64,000 nucleotides of DNA. It comes from Archivesica marissinica. Its lineage: Eukaryota > Mollusca > Bivalvia > Venerida > Vesicomyidae. The notes under the pieces were generated by a model. That model made no database searches. It saw only the letters and a program-made list of their open reading frames with translations, and had not been told where the DNA came from. The DNA lies in contig CM026387.1 of NCBI GenBank assembly GCA_014843695.1, forward strand, positions 80,176,341 through 80,240,340. The letters are read 5' to 3'. Below are positions 23,119 to 33,975 of the stretch, one piece after another (within the stretch, counting starts at the first letter, position 1; each line of letters begins with the position of its first letter). The position numbers and the translations under genes were made by a program.

Positions 23119-23870
23119 AACAGATATATCTCTATAATGTTAGAACTATGTAGATGTAGCTGTGCTTCAAGAGTATATCAAATGTTAAACTGTAATACGG
23201 TGAAATTGTATTTATGTTTCTGTGTATGTTAATATGAAAAAAACAAATAAACGGGTTGATCCATGGCAACTCAAAAATAAAATTAACAAGAAAAACTATT
23301 ACATATTTATACATATAAATATGTAATAGAAGGACGATTGAAAATTCAATCTGCATAATACACACTCGGATAGTGTATTGAGTGAATGTATATAAATTAT
23401 AAAGTGCATACTTTAATAATTAAATGCAAGCATGTTGAAAATAACACGAAACACTGTCCAATATAATAGTATATACCACATCCCTGCTGGAACATCCGTG
23501 AATCATATGGGAACCAATTATTGTTATGCAGAATTTCAACTGCGTAAATAGAGATTGACCTGGCCATTTCTGGATTCCAGCTCAAGCCTGTATTTCTATG
23601 TGCACGCCAGTGAAAGCTTGTAACTAGTTCCCTGAAAACAATTGGACAATTTTAATACCTATAATACGAATACATAGCAGTAATTCTTAACACATAAATT
23701 CCCATTCGTCCAGAAGGGTACTGGGTATTAAATGTTCAACAGCAAAACAAAGAGGATAATCCTCGTATTGCTCGTTAACTCAGCAGTACTATCATGGGTG
23801 ACGTTATTGATTTGGTTTAATCCTTTTATTCCCACTTGCTGGTGTCCAGTAGTACTCTTATTCCCACTTC
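23119..23870. other. No recognisable gene
   Basis: AT-rich; no exon with good borders or repeat structure was seen. Confidence 0.35.
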
Positions 23871-23874
23871 ATAG

Positions 23875-23979
23875 GTAAATGACCATTCCAAATTTTTGGC
23901 GAATGCACAAGTTCAAATTGAGTTTGTCCGCAACAAACGCGGTGGACAAAGTCTTGTTGTTGGTGGTTACAGGTTCATG
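23875..23979 (+). CDS. Candidate exon: first half of a FLYWCH-type zinc finger
   Basis: Acceptor CCCACTTCATAG at 23863-23874 and donor ATG|GTATGT at 23980 enclose 35 open codons. Residues 17-34 read EFVRNKRGGQSLVVGGYR, close to the start of the FLYWCH domain (F-x-x-S/N-K-R-G...G-Y-x-F). The later W, C and H ligands would lie on a following exon not identified here. FLYWCH fingers occur in chromatin proteins and next to Mutator-like transposases, so this may be host or element derived. Confidence 0.45.
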
Positions 23980-24166
23980 GTATGTATATATATATAGTTG
24001 CTGTCTGTCTGCGTGTCTGTCCGTCCGTTTGATTGTATTTGATCTTAAACACTCTTAAACACACTGCAACACAAATCCTCTTATTCCCACACCCGTTTTT
24101 ACCTAATTTTATATAAGTGGGAACAATAGCACTACACCATTGATATTACTTACATTCTGCACTTTT

Positions 24167-24310
24167 TTAACACTCCATTCCACACAAACAAGAGTATGTG
24201 CAGGTCAACGTATGTCTTCTGCATGAACATGTTTCAGATGAACAATTTGCTTTGCATTTGTATCTGACTATGTCAACTATGACTTGTGGTGCAGGTAGAC
24301 TTTTAGTGTC
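24167..24310 (-). pseudogene. C-terminal cysteine-rich tail of the PIN-like family (relic)
   Basis: The reverse strand reads YKCKANCSSETCSCRRHTLT followed by CTYSCLCGMEC and a stop at 24167-24169. Cysteine spacing matches the tail of the gene ending at 1010 (CKCQVACSGRCKC...CLCGGNC). The nuclease-like part is not found upstream on this strand, so only the 3' end survives or was inserted. Confidence 0.7.
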
Positions 24311-24545
24311 ATTAGCTTGGTTATATGTACTTACTCTCACCCTGACAATAACCATCCAGGAGGGGCGTAAACGGATGCTACAGCATGACGGTAGTTTGCA
24401 CCAAACTATATTTTATACGCAGACACGTTAAATGTGCTCATCTAAGACACCAGGTGTAGGGTGTAGATTATTGTCCTTTGTCAAATGTTTGAAAATCACA
24501 AGAATACTGGTTATATGATACCCTTTGGATAGTAAGTTAGCAATA

Positions 24546-24589
24546 CAGACAGACAGACAGACAGACAGGACAGACAGACAGACAGACAG
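24546..24589. repeat. (CAGA)n microsatellite
   Basis: About 11 CAGA units with one phase slip. Confidence 0.95.
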
Positions 24590-24969
24590 TCTATGTTATT
24601 GTCGAAAACCATATACGGTTTCTTGACACATATATACAGTATAACACATGATGTGATGATCAATCCACATAGCTTGATAATCAAAAACATTATACACAAC
24701 AAAAGTTCTAATATCCCAAATTTCTCTTACCTTACCTTTAAATAAATACAAATATGTTCAAAAGGTTCTTCAGCTCTTGTGTTAAGTCGTCGAAACCAAT
24801 TTGTTTTACTAGTTCCAGAACATCTACTCACACTGTCTGCTTCAGTGAATGCATACATTACAGGTAATGTGATTGGTTTCTATCTTCCCAGCAGCGCTCT
24901 CTAGATTGGCACGATCTGCACTGTACCTCAAACCATTGGCAAAGATATAGTTATGCAAAGTTTGTCATA

Positions 24970-25480
24970 GTTCAAAATTATGAATATTACGATGTTCAAA
25001 GCAATATGATTCCACGTGTAATTTTATAGCATCAGATGAATAACTACAGTCGAGTAGAAAATGATATTCATCACCATTACCATTGTTGCAATGTTGACAA
25101 ATCTGTGATTTCTTGTTCCAAATTTTACATATTACATACGTATCTAGTGAGTGTATGCGTGTACAATCTATGCATTGTACCTTTTAATGAATTTTGGATG
25201 ACAGAATACCAATCGTTTAAGAATAAATCTTTTAATTTCTGTTGTACAGCAGCTCTTGTCGAGTTCTGGTTAGGGGAATTCGCTAGAGGTCAATAGCCTA
25301 CATTAACAACGCCACATTTTGTTAGGATTTCTAAAACGATATTTAATTTTACAATATTAACAGTGAGCTTCGAGTCATTACACTATTTGGCATAGAGATC
25401 AAATGCATCTTGTAAACCATTGGCATTCTCAGCCATTAAATCAGTATCGTCTATTGACAGTAGGATATATATATACATTG
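24970..25480 (-). pseudogene. Decayed LINE reverse transcriptase and C-terminus
   Basis: The reverse strand first gives a degraded RT active-site region, LLSIDDTDLMAENANGL (DD motif retained), then a stop. It then gives QKLKDLFLNDWYSVIQNS and LYTHTLTRYVCN, and in another frame QICQHCNNGNGDEYHFLLDC, the C..C...H...C zinc-knuckle-like C-terminus of LINE ORF2. Multiple stops and frameshifts are present. It is a different, older element than the one at 26-29 kb. Confidence 0.7.
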
Positions 25481-25540
25481 GTCACCAATATCATTGATGA
25501 GCTACAATACCAACAACAGTTCCATTTTGCATGAGATAAT

Positions 25541-25613
25541 CATCCGCACCAATGAGAGTGATTAATATAAACTGTTAAAACTTGCTTCGCAATCGTTGTA
25601 AAATAAATCAAGT
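25541..25613 (+). mobile_element. SINE family F 3' tail only
   Basis: CATCCGCACCAATGAGAGTG then ATTAATATAAACTGTTAAAA and a CTTGCTTCGCAATCGTTGTA-type end match 7945-8015; the tRNA head is absent (5' truncation or decay). Confidence 0.75.
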
Positions 25614-26095
25614 TTTTAATAAAAGGTAATTTAAATACAATGAGAATAACACAGTTGACACTTTTTCACTTTGGCGTACACCTATGTTACTAGGGAAATA
25701 ATAGAACACTCTTATTTTCATGACACAATATATTATAGTGCTAGAGTGTTAAACATATATTTAATTAACATAATTAAATAAACAGTTCCATTAATGCAAT
25801 AGCTAAAACATGTTCCCACATAAACCGCTTCTTCATACAATTAGTGAGAGTCACTACACGGGTATTTTGCAATAATTGCTCGCTTAATACTAGAATTTAG
25901 CCACTTGGTGTACTGATAGAATGATAATGTGTGGACCTTTTCCTAACGAGACCCTAGGTTCTGGGTCAAGGGGTCCCCCAACATTCAAGATGGCCGCCGT
26001 TTTTGCAGTGTCAGTGAGTTGGACATATAACTGTATTATACTTTTATTACTTGACAGATTTAAATCAAATCAAATGGATATCATCATCATCATCA

Positions 26096-27950
26096 TCAAT
26101 CCTCTTCACCCCGGTTGGGGTATAGGGCCTTCACCACTGCTCTCCACTTGGACCGGTCCGTTGCTGCTGCTGCTTTGGCTTCCCCCCAGGACATCCTGCT
26201 TCGGCGCAGCTCACTGTCCAGAGTCCTTCGCCATGTCGTAACTGGTCGACCTCTTTTCCGTGTGCCCTGTGGATTCCAATCCAGTGCTTGACGTGCTATG
26301 TTGGGCTGGTCTCGTCGTAGAGTGTGCCCTATCCACCGCCACTTCCTCTGTGTGATAGAGTCTGTGATGGGGTCCTGTCTTGTTTGCCGCCACAACTCCT
26401 GGTTGGTGATCTTTTCTGGCCATCTGATGCGTAGGATCTGTCTGAGGAAGTTGTTGATGAATACCTGTAGTTTGATGTCAAGGCCCTTGGTGCGTCTCCA
26501 GGTCTCAGCTCCGTACAAGAGGACTGTCTTAACATTCGTCTCAAACAGTTTGAGCTTTGTCTTGAGGTGGATGTTATTGTTGTTCCATACTGGCTTCAAC
26601 GTCACAAAGGCATGTCGTGCTTTCCCAATACGGGCTTGGATGTCTTCTTCTGTTCCCCCTGTTTTGCTGATGACACTGCCGAGGTAGGTGAAGGAGTCAA
26701 CATTATCGATTGGATGGCCATCTATCTGAATGGGTGTGTTCCTTGCCGCGTTTACCCTGAGGCACTTTGTCTTCTTAATGTTGATATCCAGCCCTGTAGT
26801 CTTTGCAACTGTGTGTAAGCGTTCTGAATTCTGTTGCATGTGTTGGTGTGTGTGGGACAGGAGGCCTATATCGTCCGCAAAGTCGAGGTCCTCCAACTTC
26901 TCTGTAAGTGTCCACTGTATTCTTCTTGGTATGTCTACTGTCGTTCTCATTATCCAGTCCAGTACGACGGAGAAAATGAGAGGCGAGAGCATACAGCCCT
27001 GACGGACGCCGGTGCTGACGGGAAATGGCTGTGAAAGGTTCATGTCATGGATCACATGGCAAGTGGTGTTGTTGTACAGGCTCCGAATAATGTTGATGAT
27101 CTTTCCTGGTGTGCCGTAGTGCCCGAGGATGCTCCATATGACGTCTATATCAATCGTGTTAAACGCTTTCTTGAAATCGATGAAGTTGATGTAGATTGGA
27201 GACTGCCATTCGATGGACTGTTCAACGATGATGCGGAATGTTGCTATCTGATCCGTGCATGATCATCCTGCCCTGAATCCTGCCTGTTCTTCCCTCAGCT
27301 TGGCGTTCACTGCATTCTTGATCCTTTCTAGTAGGAGTCTTGTGAGGACCTTACTTGGAATGGACAGTAGATGGATGCCCCTCCAATTCTGGCAGTTGCT
27401 GAGGTCACCCTTCTTGGGTAGCTTGATGATGTGCCCTACTCTCCATTCTTCTGGAACCACTTCTTCATCCCAGACTTGCTGTATAAGGTCTAGTAGTAGT
27501 GCTGCTGTGGTCTCAGTCGATGCCTTCAGTGCTTCTGGTGGGATGTTGTCTGGCCCCGGTGCTTTCCCATTTTTGATCTTGTTGATGGCCCTTGTCACTT
27601 CATTCCTTGTGATCTGTCCCATCTCTAGTTCCAGATCTGGTCCGTCTGCTATGTCTGGTGGGTTGGTCACAGGTGTACCGCTGAGTAGTTCCTGGAAATG
27701 GTCCTTCCACCTTGTCATCTGGTCTTCTGGTTTGGAGAGGGTGTTACCATCAACGTCCTTCACTGGTTTGTTGGGGTTGCTCCTTCTGCCGGAAAGTTGT
27801 CTAGTTATGCTGTATAGGGTCTTCATGTCGTTGTGGTATGCTGCTTCCTGTGCTTGTCCAGCCAGCTTGTCTACCTGATCCCTTTTGTCTTGTCGTGCGC
27901 TCTTCTTGACTTCTTTGTTCTTGGTGCTGTATTCTCCCTGGATGTTCTGT
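26096..27950 (-). pseudogene. LINE reverse transcriptase and C-terminal domain, one nonsense mutation
   Basis: RT blocks in order: GKAPGPDNIPPEAL, VGHIIKLPKKGD, EEQAGFRAG, then TGA at 27263-27265 where the family has Arg (a CGA to TGA change), then SCTDQIATF, FIDFKKAF, GVRQGCMLSPLIF, the catalytic FADD in LEDLDFADDIGLL, FTYLGSVI, and the C-terminal YGAETWRRTKG, RKWRWIGHTLRRD and RKRGRPVTTWRR. The rest of the frame is intact to a stop at 26096. Together with the frameshift near 27950 this copy cannot make a full protein, but it looks young. Confidence 0.85.
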
Positions 27951-29051
27951 TTTCGCCTGCTTCAGTCGGTGCCGAATTCCTCTTCTTTCTTCAATGATCT
28001 GGATGGTGTGGTCTGTGAGCCAGGTCTTGTACTTCTTCGTTCTAAATCCCAGCTTCTCTTCGCATGTCGTTGTGAAAGAGCATTTGACGCGGTCCCACTT
28101 CTTTTCCAACGATCCGTCTTCTAAGTCGGCTAGGGCCTGAAACATGTTGCCGAGGGCGATGGCGAACTCTTGCTGTTGCTCTGCTGCCTTCAGTTTGGAT
28201 GTGGCGTATCGCTTGTTCTGCTGGATGCCCGTCTCTCTTGCACTGGCAATTCTGACTTGTAGTTTGGCGATGATTAGTTCATGGTCGGAACCTGCATCAG
28301 CTCCTCGATACGCTCTGACATCCGTGAGGGTCCTCCTCCAACTTCTTGAGATCGTGACATGGTCGATCTGGTTCGCTGTTGCCTGGTCGGGTGATGTCCA
28401 TGTGGTCTTGTGAATGATGCGGTGCTTAAAGATAGTTCCACCGATGACAAGATCATTTAGCCCACAGAAGTTGGCGAAGAGTTCCCCATTTTCATTCGTG
28501 GTCCCGAGTCCCTCCTTTCCCATGACGGTCTCTCTACCAGTGTTGGTTCCTCCAACTTTCGCATTCATGTCACCCATAACAATGGTGATGTCCCTCTTGT
28601 GCACCCTGTCTAACATTCCTTGAAGCTGCTGGTAGAAATCTTCTTTGGTGTCCATGTCTGCAGCGTTGGTTGGTGCGTAGCACTGGACGATGGTAACTTC
28701 TTGAAATTTAGAGTGAAATCTGGCAGTCAGTAGTCTGTCACTTATTGGTTCCCATTCCAAAAGACATGTGTGCGCTTTCTTGGTAAGCATGAGTCCAACT
28801 CCGTTGCGATGTGCATCGTTCTCATTTGCTGGTCCAGAGTATAGAAGCGTGTGTCCTGTTGCCAAAGTAACCTTTCCTGCTGTGGTCCAACGTACCTCAC
28901 TTAGTCCTAACATATTTATTTTATATATATCCATCTCTCTGGACACCTGAGCCGCTTTTCCCGTTTCGTATAGTGTTCTTACATTCCAAAATCCGATCCG
29001 TGAGACGTTCTTAGGGGAGAGAAGATTTGTCCGCAGATTGCTCTGTTTCAT
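27801..29051 (-). CDS. LINE endonuclease (EEP/APE-type) part of ORF
   Basis: Starts MKQSNLRTNLL. The AP-endonuclease-like motifs are in order: GFWNVRTL, GLSEVRW, QCYAPT, MGDMNAKVG, NQIDHVTISRSWR and GSDHELI, with catalytic Glu, Asp and His all present. The last 45 or so codons (after RLKQAK, near 27950) are read out of frame. The correct continuation in the adjacent frame is KEVKKSARQDKRDQVDK then MKTLYSITRQLSG, joining the RT. It nicks target DNA for target-primed reverse transcription. Confidence 0.85.
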   Translation of the reverse strand: MKQSNLRTNLLSPKNVSRIGFWNVRTLYETGKAAQVSREMDIYKINMLGLSEVRWTTAGKVTLATGHTLLYSGPANENDAHRNGVGLMLTKKAHTCLLEWEPISDRLLTARFHSKFQEVTIVQCYAPTNAADMDTKEDFYQQLQGMLDRVHKRDITIVMGDMNAKVGGTNTGRETVMGKEGLGTTNENGELFANFCGLNDLVIGGTIFKHRIIHKTTWTSPDQATANQIDHVTISRSWRRTLTDVRAYRGADAGSDHELIIAKLQVRIASARETGIQQNKRYATSKLKAAEQQQEFAIALGNMFQALADLEDGSLEKKWDRVKCSFTTTCEEKLGFRTKKYKTWLTDHTIQIIEERRGIRHRLKQAKTEHPGRIQHQEQRSQEERTTRQKGSGRQAGWTSTGSSIPQRHEDPIQHN

Positions 29052-29110
29052 ACGCTCTCCTCTTGGTCGATACCGTAAATCCTCCGTAGTAGTTGCTGTG
29101 GTGTTGGTTT

Positions 29111-30200
29111 CTGTAGCGTGTTGTTATTATATTACATGCATGATTAAAATGAAATACATTGTGGGTGTTCATTGGTCAAAGTCAAGGTCATAGTCAAGGT
29201 CAAATGGTGAAATTTACATAAAAAACACATTTTTACCATGCATAAGTACCTTTATTTTGAAAACTATAGGTTTAAATAGTATGTTATTTACATTAATGTA
29301 ATGCATGATGTATCCCCTTTAATTTGGTATGTTGATTACTGACTTCTGTTTTGTATCCATAGATATACAAGATGATTTCCAAGTGGAATCCAAATATGTA
29401 TTGTGCAATAGAATGGTTATATATTTTTTCTTTGTTTGATACACATACAATCGACATAAATGAACTCTAAAACAATGTTAATATTTTATATCTGCTAAGA
29501 AATGTGTATATAGTAGTAGCCGTATATCCGGATATGGTATTGATTCGGATATTAAAATTGTTGCAGTACTAAATGGCTTACATTTTTATAATTTAGTTAA
29601 ATGCACACAAACTAATTATTATAGTGTATGTACTGTCATAAGAAGTCAAATTCCCGGAGCATTTGTTTTGATAATGCATAGCTCTTGTTACTAGTATATT
29701 TGATAACAACCAGTAGTATGCAATTTTTATGTAATGGTTGCCTGCAGCAATAACAAACTACTAACACAAGATTCATCACAAGAATGCATTACTAAGTTTA
29801 AACTGTACTATCATGAGATATACTAACATACATGTACCAACGTAGCATCAATGTCAAAAAAAGTTGTCATAGCTAAAACTGAAAACATTGATTTAGACAA
29901 GTAGTATAGAGGAATATGAAATTGATTGGGCAAAAGGGAAAAAAACAATGCTGATCTTGTGTGTCCAGTTAATTATGAAACATTCATACAGGACATCAAC
30001 CGCTATTATAGGTCTGGACGTTGTCTATATCAACTCCATATCTGCTTAGTTGGTGATATTGCTAAAAGTATATGGTGCAAAATGGCATAGAACATGTAGA
30101 AATAATGTTGGGTTGTGGAAATATGAAGCACAAAAACGTCATGCAACTTCAAGCAGGAATGACCCAACACAAACTCCAAGAAACGTAACCCGTGGCTCAA
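29111..30200. other. Non-coding; AGGTCA-type repeats at 29173-29205
   Basis: GTCAAAGTCAAGGTCATAGT and CAAGGTCAAATGG lie about 1 kb upstream of the second PIN-like copy and resemble motifs downstream of the first. The rest is AT-rich with nothing recognised. Confidence 0.4.
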
Positions 30201-30201
30201 G

Positions 30202-32040
30202 TGGATACTAAATGTTTGACACAACTGTTACCTTGGCTGCTATGTGGCCCTGAAGTAGCCAGGCTGGTTAATGCATTTGAAAATTCAAATAGTGTCTCTA
30301 CAGCTAAATCCAATTACAAACATTACGAACAAACAAAAAGTATCCAACATACATTTCAGCAGCAAGTAAATGATCTGGTGTCTGTGATACAAGACCTAAT
30401 AAACCCGTTTGCTAATAAATCGGATAACCTACTAGTTCTTGACACAAGATATATTGTTGACACAAGTGTAGCAGAGGGCATTAAACACTTAACAGACTTG
30501 GGGAAGCAGTAATATGAGACATATGTAAAAGAGAGGCTTGTAACACATGAACAATCAGTTACAGACACAATTAAACAAACCAAATTACCATTGTTCAGCA
30601 GGCCACCATTTGTGGGAAACAGTCAAAACAAAAACTTGAACTTGTGTCCCTTGAAGAGACTTGCGCTTTATTCTCGAGGCTCTATGTGTCGTGTCAGGTT
30701 CGAAAAGGAGACCTTAGTGAGTTCTTCTCACATGAAAACACTAAATATGCCCCACCACTCTCACACTTTGGTAAATTGAGCACTGGAAAAAAGTCTGAAC
30801 TGACCTGTCTGGAACAGCTCTGCCAGTCCTGTGAACCAACACATGAAACGCCAGTGGTAGACGCGCTGTTGTTTGATGGTGCTGCGATTATTACCATGCT
30901 GAAGCCACAGAAAAAATGAAGGACATTTCAGGATTATGCTGTAGACGTGTTTCTGCCATATGTACAAGGGTATTTGACTAATGTCCATAGAGTTGATTTA
31001 GTTTGGGATAGATACATTGACAATAGCTTGAAAACTTGGGCACGGGTAAATCGTGGTACTGGTATTCGTAAAAGGGTGCTGTCTGATATGACAATTCCAT
31101 CTAACTGGGACACCTTTCTGCGAAATGATAAGAACAAGAATGAATTATTTGACTTCTTGGCAACTGATTGTAGCAATATGACAGTTCCATATGGAAAATA
31201 TATCATTTCCACAAAAGGGATCATTATTGGAACCACAGCAATCGAAAATAGAGATTCCATTGCACTACGCTCACATGAGGAAGCAGAGAGCAGGCTTCTA
31301 CTTCACGCAGCTCATGCCGACAAATCTGAAATGAAGAGGCTTATGATTAAGACAGTTGATACTGACGTTATTGTGATAGCTGCAGGAATGTTCAGTAAGT
31401 GTGGCTTAGATGAGTTATGGTTTGAAATTGGCACAGGAACACTTCTAAGATATATACCCATACACAGCATGGTTATAACTATGGGCGAAGATATGGCGAG
31501 GGCATTGCCAGGATTCTATGCATTGACGGGCTGCGACCAGGTGTCAGGATTTCTGGGAAAAGGAAAGTGAACAGCTTGGAACACTTTGTTATCATTCCCT
31601 CTGGCAGTTCAGGCATTTACAACATTGGGCAACACACCAAGTGAACAGCAGATCAATGACTGTACCCCTGTTGTTGAAAGGTTTGTTGTGTTGATGTACG
31701 ATAGGTCAAGTCAATGTGAAAACACCAATGATGTCCGATCTATTCACACAGAAAGGCCGTGCTATAGATGCTATACCAACATCTGCTGCTCTTTACCAGC
31801 ACACACAGCGTGCAGCCTACCAGGCAGGCTACTGCTGGAGTCAAGCACTATGTCCATCGCCAACACTACCATCTCCAGCAGAACATGGATGGACAAAGGA
31901 AGCCGAACTACACTCACCGTGGAAACCACTGTGGACAACGTTGTTACCAGCATCAAAGTCCTGCATGGAATTATTGAAGTGTGGTTGTGACAAGGATACG
32001 GGGTTGTCAAATGCATGTCTTAGAGTTGTGTATTACGGCA
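30202..32040 (+). pseudogene. Second FEN1/PIN-like gene copy, inactivated
   Basis: It preserves more of the family's N-terminal region than the copy at 3-1010: HYEQTKSIQHTFQQQVNDLV, LLVLDTRYIVDTSV, then VDALLFDGAAIITML and DLVWDRYIDNSLK, WDTFLRNDKNKNELFDFL, HEEAESRLLLHAAHA (the Asp of the EEAD motif is Glu here), VDTDVIVIAAG, LRYIPIHS, ALTGCDQVSGFLGKGK. Disruptions: stops at 30510-30512, 30917-30919 and 31568-31570, and frameshifts near 30625 and 31740. The cysteine tail is reduced to ELLKCGCDKDTG. Conserved WxxFLRNDxNK and GK(K/G)..A blocks confirm kinship with the first copy. Confidence 0.8.
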
Positions 32041-32085
32041 CAAAGAAGTTTTTTTTTTCGTTGAGCTATTTAATATTTAAATGAT

Positions 32086-32370
32086 GTGTTTTACGTTTAT
32101 TTATCGTCGCTACCGGTTGCCCATATGAGCGACGCCCCTGAAGAGATTAGTAATTTTAGATTTTGGAGGATAGTGCAATGATACAGACAGAGACCCATTC
32201 CAGAGTCTCCTCTGGTTCTTTTACGTGCACGGTGTACAGCACCGACACGAGACCTCGGCTTAACGTCCCATCTGAAAGACTGTTAATTTTATTAGGGTCA
32301 GACGGGGGTCGAACCTGCGATCCCTGGATTACCAGTCCACAGTGTTCCCACTGGACTACATATCCGTCTG
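32086..32370 (-). mobile_element. SINE family B, full length with TSD
   Basis: The reverse strand starts CAGACGGATATGTAGTCCAG and ends CGACGATAAATAAACGTAAA. A 12-bp duplication, TATTTAAATGAT, flanks it (32074-32085 and 32371-32382). Confidence 0.92.
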
Positions 32371-32410
32371 TATTTAAATGATACTACACACAGTGGTCTA
32401 TATATACTGT

Positions 32411-32620
32411 TTCCGTGGCCTAGTGATTAAGGCGTCCTCGTCAGGAGTTCATTCTGATATGGCCGATTGGTGAGCTGCCAGCTAGTTAAATAATGGTTAC
32501 CTGGCGCCTGGCCTACAAGGATAGGATTCGGGAAGTACTGGTGTCCAGAAGAGATGTCTCTTAAGTCAGTAATGGTTGGCCCTTTCAATAGGGGTGACCC
32601 TATATAATAAATAAACACTT
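32411..32620 (+). mobile_element. SINE-like element, family C
   Basis: Head TTCCGTGGCCTAGTGATTAA with an eroded B box, body GATTCGGGAAGTACTGGTGT, end GGCCCTTTCAATAGGGGTGA plus AT-rich tail, matching 12891-13093. Confidence 0.82.
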
Positions 32621-32803
32621 TACTTGTATAGAGAATATTAGATTAGGTTATAGCTACTATCTTATTGGCAATATTTTATACCAATAACAACTTTTACAGA
32701 CTGTGATGCCATACCTTTCTAGTTCACACTCAGTCGTTGGCCAAGATGTCTGTCATTTTGATATTGTCTTTGACGTTGCATAGTTTGTTTGTTTTGGGGC
32801 TTT

Positions 32804-33027
32804 AGAGTCACGCCAACAGCTTAGGTCATACTGCGACTATCCAGCTATTATTGGTGCCGGAAGACCCCTGATGTCCCTCCGAGCACTATCGCCGTCACGG
32901 ACGGACACCCGGGTAGAATCACATGCTTCCTCACATGAAATAAGTCACACCAAACTGAAATTCGAACCTACAGCGACGAGGGGCAAGTGATTTGAAGTCA
33001 GCGACCTAAACAACTCGGCGACGGAAG
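32804..33027 (-). mobile_element. SINE family D
   Basis: The 3' end CGCCAACAGCTTAGGTCATA and CCAGCTATTATTGGTG are at the left; the tRNA-like head (CGCCGAGTTGTTTAGGTCGC on the reverse strand) is at the right. Confidence 0.75.
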
Positions 33028-33029
33028 CA

Positions 33030-33975
33030 ATTCTAATGTTGTTGCATATCGACCATTAATTAGGTGGCATACGTGGTCATGTTTCTCAATAGTCTTCAAG
33101 CAAGATTCTATAATGTTTCATACGGCTAATCTCATATACTTCTGGATTACGTGCATCGAATGCAACTCACGTTCCTGTATAGGAAAGTATGATTAAATAA
33201 AGACATGTCAGTCATACAATTATGTCTTCAGACAGGAAGCTAAATTGAGCTAAATAGTTTAACATTAACATGTGTACGTGTTTAAAATCTGACACAGCAT
33301 AGTATCGTTTGAGTGTGTTTTATGTTCATTGAGTTTGTTGCCTACATGGACGCCGCCCACTGAAGTTATCTCAGACATTTTATGTTTTAGAGGATAGGCC
33401 TGGTTTCTGATTCAGATACTCCCCTTGTTGTATTTGCTTACAGTGTAAGAGCACCTACGCTTTACTCATCTTTATTGTCTCATTCGAAATACCACATCTG
33501 ATCCAAGGATTGCAAGTTCGTTAATCATTGGGTCACTGATCCGAGCGTCTAAAGTATATGTAGGTTGTAAAACAATAAATAAATTGCCTATTAAATACAT
33601 AGTAAAAAGTAAAAATAAAACAGTCTCTTCATTTATATTTCTAATCTTTCATTTCTGCTGATACCACATCCACTGTGAAGAGGTATTCAAATCAGCCTGG
33701 AACACAGCAAAAATATTCCAAATGTAATGTTCACATAGCCAGAGCTCACCTGTGAATAACATCACTGTGCTTACACACTGTATTCCTCCGCCCAATAATA
33801 CAGTATACCAATCTTCAGTTTGCAATGACCTGACTTATTATACCACATCTTTTCTACATATCAACTAGTCTGAAGTCTTCTTAAGTCAGATAATTTCTCA
33901 AAAAACACAAACACTATACACTGCCTGTCATGAAAATGCATTTTTACCTAAATGAAAAATGAACTATATTAGTTT
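33030..33975. other. No recognisable gene up to the gap
   Basis: AT-rich sequence; no exon or repeat recognised. Confidence 0.35.

Larger units (their letters stand above)
26078..29110 (-). mobile_element. RTE-like non-LTR retrotransposon, nearly full length
   Basis: One minus-strand element: endonuclease (27.95-29.05 kb), reverse transcriptase and C-terminal domain down to 26096, and a 3' tail of (GAT)n at 26078-26097. Short-repeat tails, a single endonuclease-RT ORF and the C-terminal WRWIGHTLRRD and RKRGRPVTTWRR motifs fit RTE-like elements. I see one frameshift and one nonsense change. Flanking target duplications were not identified and the 5' end is approximate. Confidence 0.85.

Noticed and set aside
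26298..28950. Many plus-strand frames (up to 207 codons) over 26.3-29 kb
   Set aside because: Antisense shadows of the LINE endonuclease and reverse transcriptase.
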